This document shows positions 5,709-6,799 of a DNA stretch of 6,799 bases, piece after piece. The position numbers and the translations under genes were made by a program. Every line of letters starts with the position of its first letter. Position 1 is the first letter of the stretch. This stretch comes from Bacteroidales bacterium (lineage in GTDB: Bacteria; Bacteroidota; Bacteroidia; Bacteroidales; VadinHA17): positions 1-6,799 of the forward strand of contig DOZA01000324.1 in assembly GCA_003518245.1 (NCBI GenBank), in the 5' to 3' direction. The notes under the pieces are model-generated. The model was given only the letters and a program-made list of their open reading frames with translations. It made no database searches and had not been told where the DNA came from.

Positions 5709-6359
5709 ATGAGAAAAACAGAAAGATACAGGGGTATAATTAAATATTTTCTTAGACACAGGCCTGTAGCAGAGACGGAGCTTATTTATACAGACCCGTT
5801 TGAATTAATTGTTGCTGTCATTTTATCTGCTCAATGTACAGACAAACGTGTCAATATGATCACACCCGGACTGCTGAAGCACTTTCCCGGGCCAAAAGAG
5901 ATGGCAGATGCCAGCACTGATGAAATACTCGAATATATCAAGTCATGCTCTTACCCCAACAGTAAAGCCTTGTATCTTAAATCAATGTCGGAAGTTCTGG
6001 TCAAAGACTTCAAGGGTATTGTCCCATCTGATATCAATGAACTACAAAAGCTACCGGGCGTTGGCCGTAAAACAGCCAATGTTATAGCTTCAGTAATTTA
6101 CAATCATCCCGCAATGGCAGTTGACACTCATGTTTTCAGGGTATCGGCACGCATTGGTCTGACAAACAATGCCAAAACACCTCTTGCTGCTGAAAAACAG
6201 CTTACAGCAAATATCCCTGATGAACTTATACCCTTTGCACATCACTGGCTGATACTTCATGGCCGTTATGTCTGCAAAGCAAGAAAACCTCTTTGCAATG
6301 AATGTGGTATAAAAGATTATTGCAAATATTATGAAACCAAACTAAAGAAAAGTGAGTAA
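5709..6359 (+). CDS. nth: Endonuclease III (DNA glycosylase/AP lyase)
   Basis: This base-excision repair enzyme removes oxidised pyrimidines from DNA and nicks the abasic site. The 216 residues are close to E. coli Nth (211). Visible are ILSAQCTDKRVN (38-49), the helix-hairpin-helix LPGVGRKTANV with catalytic Lys121, AVDTHVFRV with catalytic Asp139, and a C-terminal 4Fe-4S cluster motif C-x6-C-x2-C-x5-C at 189, 196, 199 and 205. ATG 5709 is chosen because the nearby ATG at 5704 is closed by a stop after two codons. The gene diverges from the aromatic operon; the 70 bp between its start and that operon's -33 element is very AT-rich, and I see no convincing promoter for nth there. Confidence 0.97.
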   Translation: MRKTERYRGIIKYFLRHRPVAETELIYTDPFELIVAVILSAQCTDKRVNMITPGLLKHFPGPKEMADASTDEILEYIKSCSYPNSKALYLKSMSEVLVKDFKGIVPSDINELQKLPGVGRKTANVIASVIYNHPAMAVDTHVFRVSARIGLTNNAKTPLAAEKQLTANIPDELIPFAHHWLILHGRYVCKARKPLCNECGIKDYCKYYETKLKKSE

Positions 6360-6404
6360 AGAATTATAGAATTTTGAATTATATATATCTGTATTAATTA
6401 TAGG

Positions 6405-6799
6405 ATGAAACCGAAGAAGCTATTTAGAAGAAATACCAAACTTAAGAACAAAGCAGGCGAAGTCAGCAGGCAGAATGCTAATAAGAAACCTTCCGATTCA
6501 AATATCGATAAACTTATTAAAGAAAAGGCCGTGCTTGAAACACTCATAAATACTACACCTGAAGCAATAGTCCAGACTACTACTGAAGGAATAATAGAAA
6601 GGATTAACGAGCAGTTCATTAAAGAGTTTGGGTATTCAAGGGAGGAAACCCTGGGAAAAAACATTGATGATCTTATAGTCCCTCCCGAACTCAGGAATGA
6701 AGGTATCAGTTTCACAAAGCGGACGGCAAATAATGAAAAAATTGTAACTAATACTTACAGGATCAGCAAGGATGGAAATAAAATATACGTTACACTCAC
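6405..6799 (+). CDS. PAS-domain protein, probably a sensor kinase (3' truncated by window edge)
   Basis: ATG 6405 opens a frame that is still open at the window end (131 complete codons). The first ~30 residues are strongly basic (KPKKLFRRNTKLKNK) with no membrane segment. A short helical linker (about 33-46) leads into a PAS domain: LINTTPEAIVQTTTEGIIER, then INEQFIKEFGYSREETLGKN (66-85), DDLIVPPELRNEG and YRISKDGNKIYVTL. The GYSREE and RISKDG motifs are typical. PAS domains sense ligands, redox state or light and are usually fused to histidine kinase, GGDEF or phosphatase output domains; the output here lies outside the window. It follows nth after 45 nt, in the same direction, and may be co-transcribed. 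A conventional start at TAGGATG offers a weak ribosome-binding signal. Confidence 0.85.
   Translation, partial: MKPKKLFRRNTKLKNKAGEVSRQNANKKPSDSNIDKLIKEKAVLETLINTTPEAIVQTTTEGIIERINEQFIKEFGYSREETLGKNIDDLIVPPELRNEGISFTKRTANNEKIVTNTYRISKDGNKIYVTL

Noticed and set aside
6373..6403. TTTG plus an AT-rich -7-like stretch as a promoter for the PAS gene
   Set aside because: The sequence at the right spacing (about 6396-6403) departs from TAnnTTTG at several bases and runs into the start codon.
1..6799. CRISPR arrays, transposase genes, tRNA or rRNA genes, phage or toxin-antitoxin modules
   Set aside because: None was found by reading both strands: no regularly spaced repeats, no IS ends and no cloverleaf-like segment.

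Overview
This AT-rich window most likely comes from a Bacteroidota (Bacteroidetes) chromosome. Three things point there: a close match to the Bacteroidetes promoter consensus (TTTG / TAnnTTTG) in front of the aromatic operon, genes that mostly lack Shine-Dalgarno sites, and relics of a DAHP synthase/chorismate mutase fusion of the kind known from that phylum. I cannot place it below phylum level.

Layout, left to right. Positions 1-234 hold the 3' end of a plus-strand gene, probably an outer-membrane beta-barrel protein. It is followed by tilS (306-1625, plus). From about 5640 down to 1628 the minus strand carries one aromatic-amino-acid operon. In its own reading direction this is: promoter (5638-5608), a short Tyr/Phe-rich leader peptide with a transcription attenuator (5589-5471), a decayed DAHP synthase/chorismate mutase gene (5467-5286), aroB, aroA, aroC, and an internally deleted prephenate dehydrogenase gene (tyrA relic, 1955-1628). 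The three middle genes look intact and are packed 0-7 nt apart. To the right, reading plus, are nth (endonuclease III, 5709-6359) and the 5' part of a PAS-domain protein (6405 to the window end).

The main discovery lies in the apparently empty 470 bp between aroB and nth. The minus strand there encodes an 18-residue peptide, MINTNNYFFYYYYFNEVR, with eight consecutive Tyr/Phe codons, a Bacteroidetes-type promoter just upstream and a GC-rich hairpin plus U-tract just downstream. Four mutually exclusive RNA segments can be drawn. Segment 1 (codons Tyr-Phe-Phe-Tyr) can pair with segment 2 (at the leader stop codon), segment 2 can pair with segment 3, and segment 3 is the 5' arm of the terminator. 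This is the logic of a ribosome-mediated attenuator that senses charged Tyr and Phe tRNA.

The gene that the attenuator directly precedes is dead. Its start codon follows the U-tract by three bases. Its DAHP synthase signature (PCSAESEEQV, with the usually invariant Gly before it changed to Trp) is joined in frame to what looks like the last residues of an AroQ chorismate mutase, so nearly all of the enzyme is gone. At the far end of the operon tyrA shows the same pattern: an intact N-terminal NAD-binding half-domain joined out of frame to a plausible C-terminal tail. The genes still open (aroB, aroA, aroC) make chorismate. The lost activities are the pathway's entry step and the two steps leading to tyrosine. 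By inference the organism either has a second DAHP synthase and takes up or otherwise makes tyrosine, or is in the course of losing the pathway.
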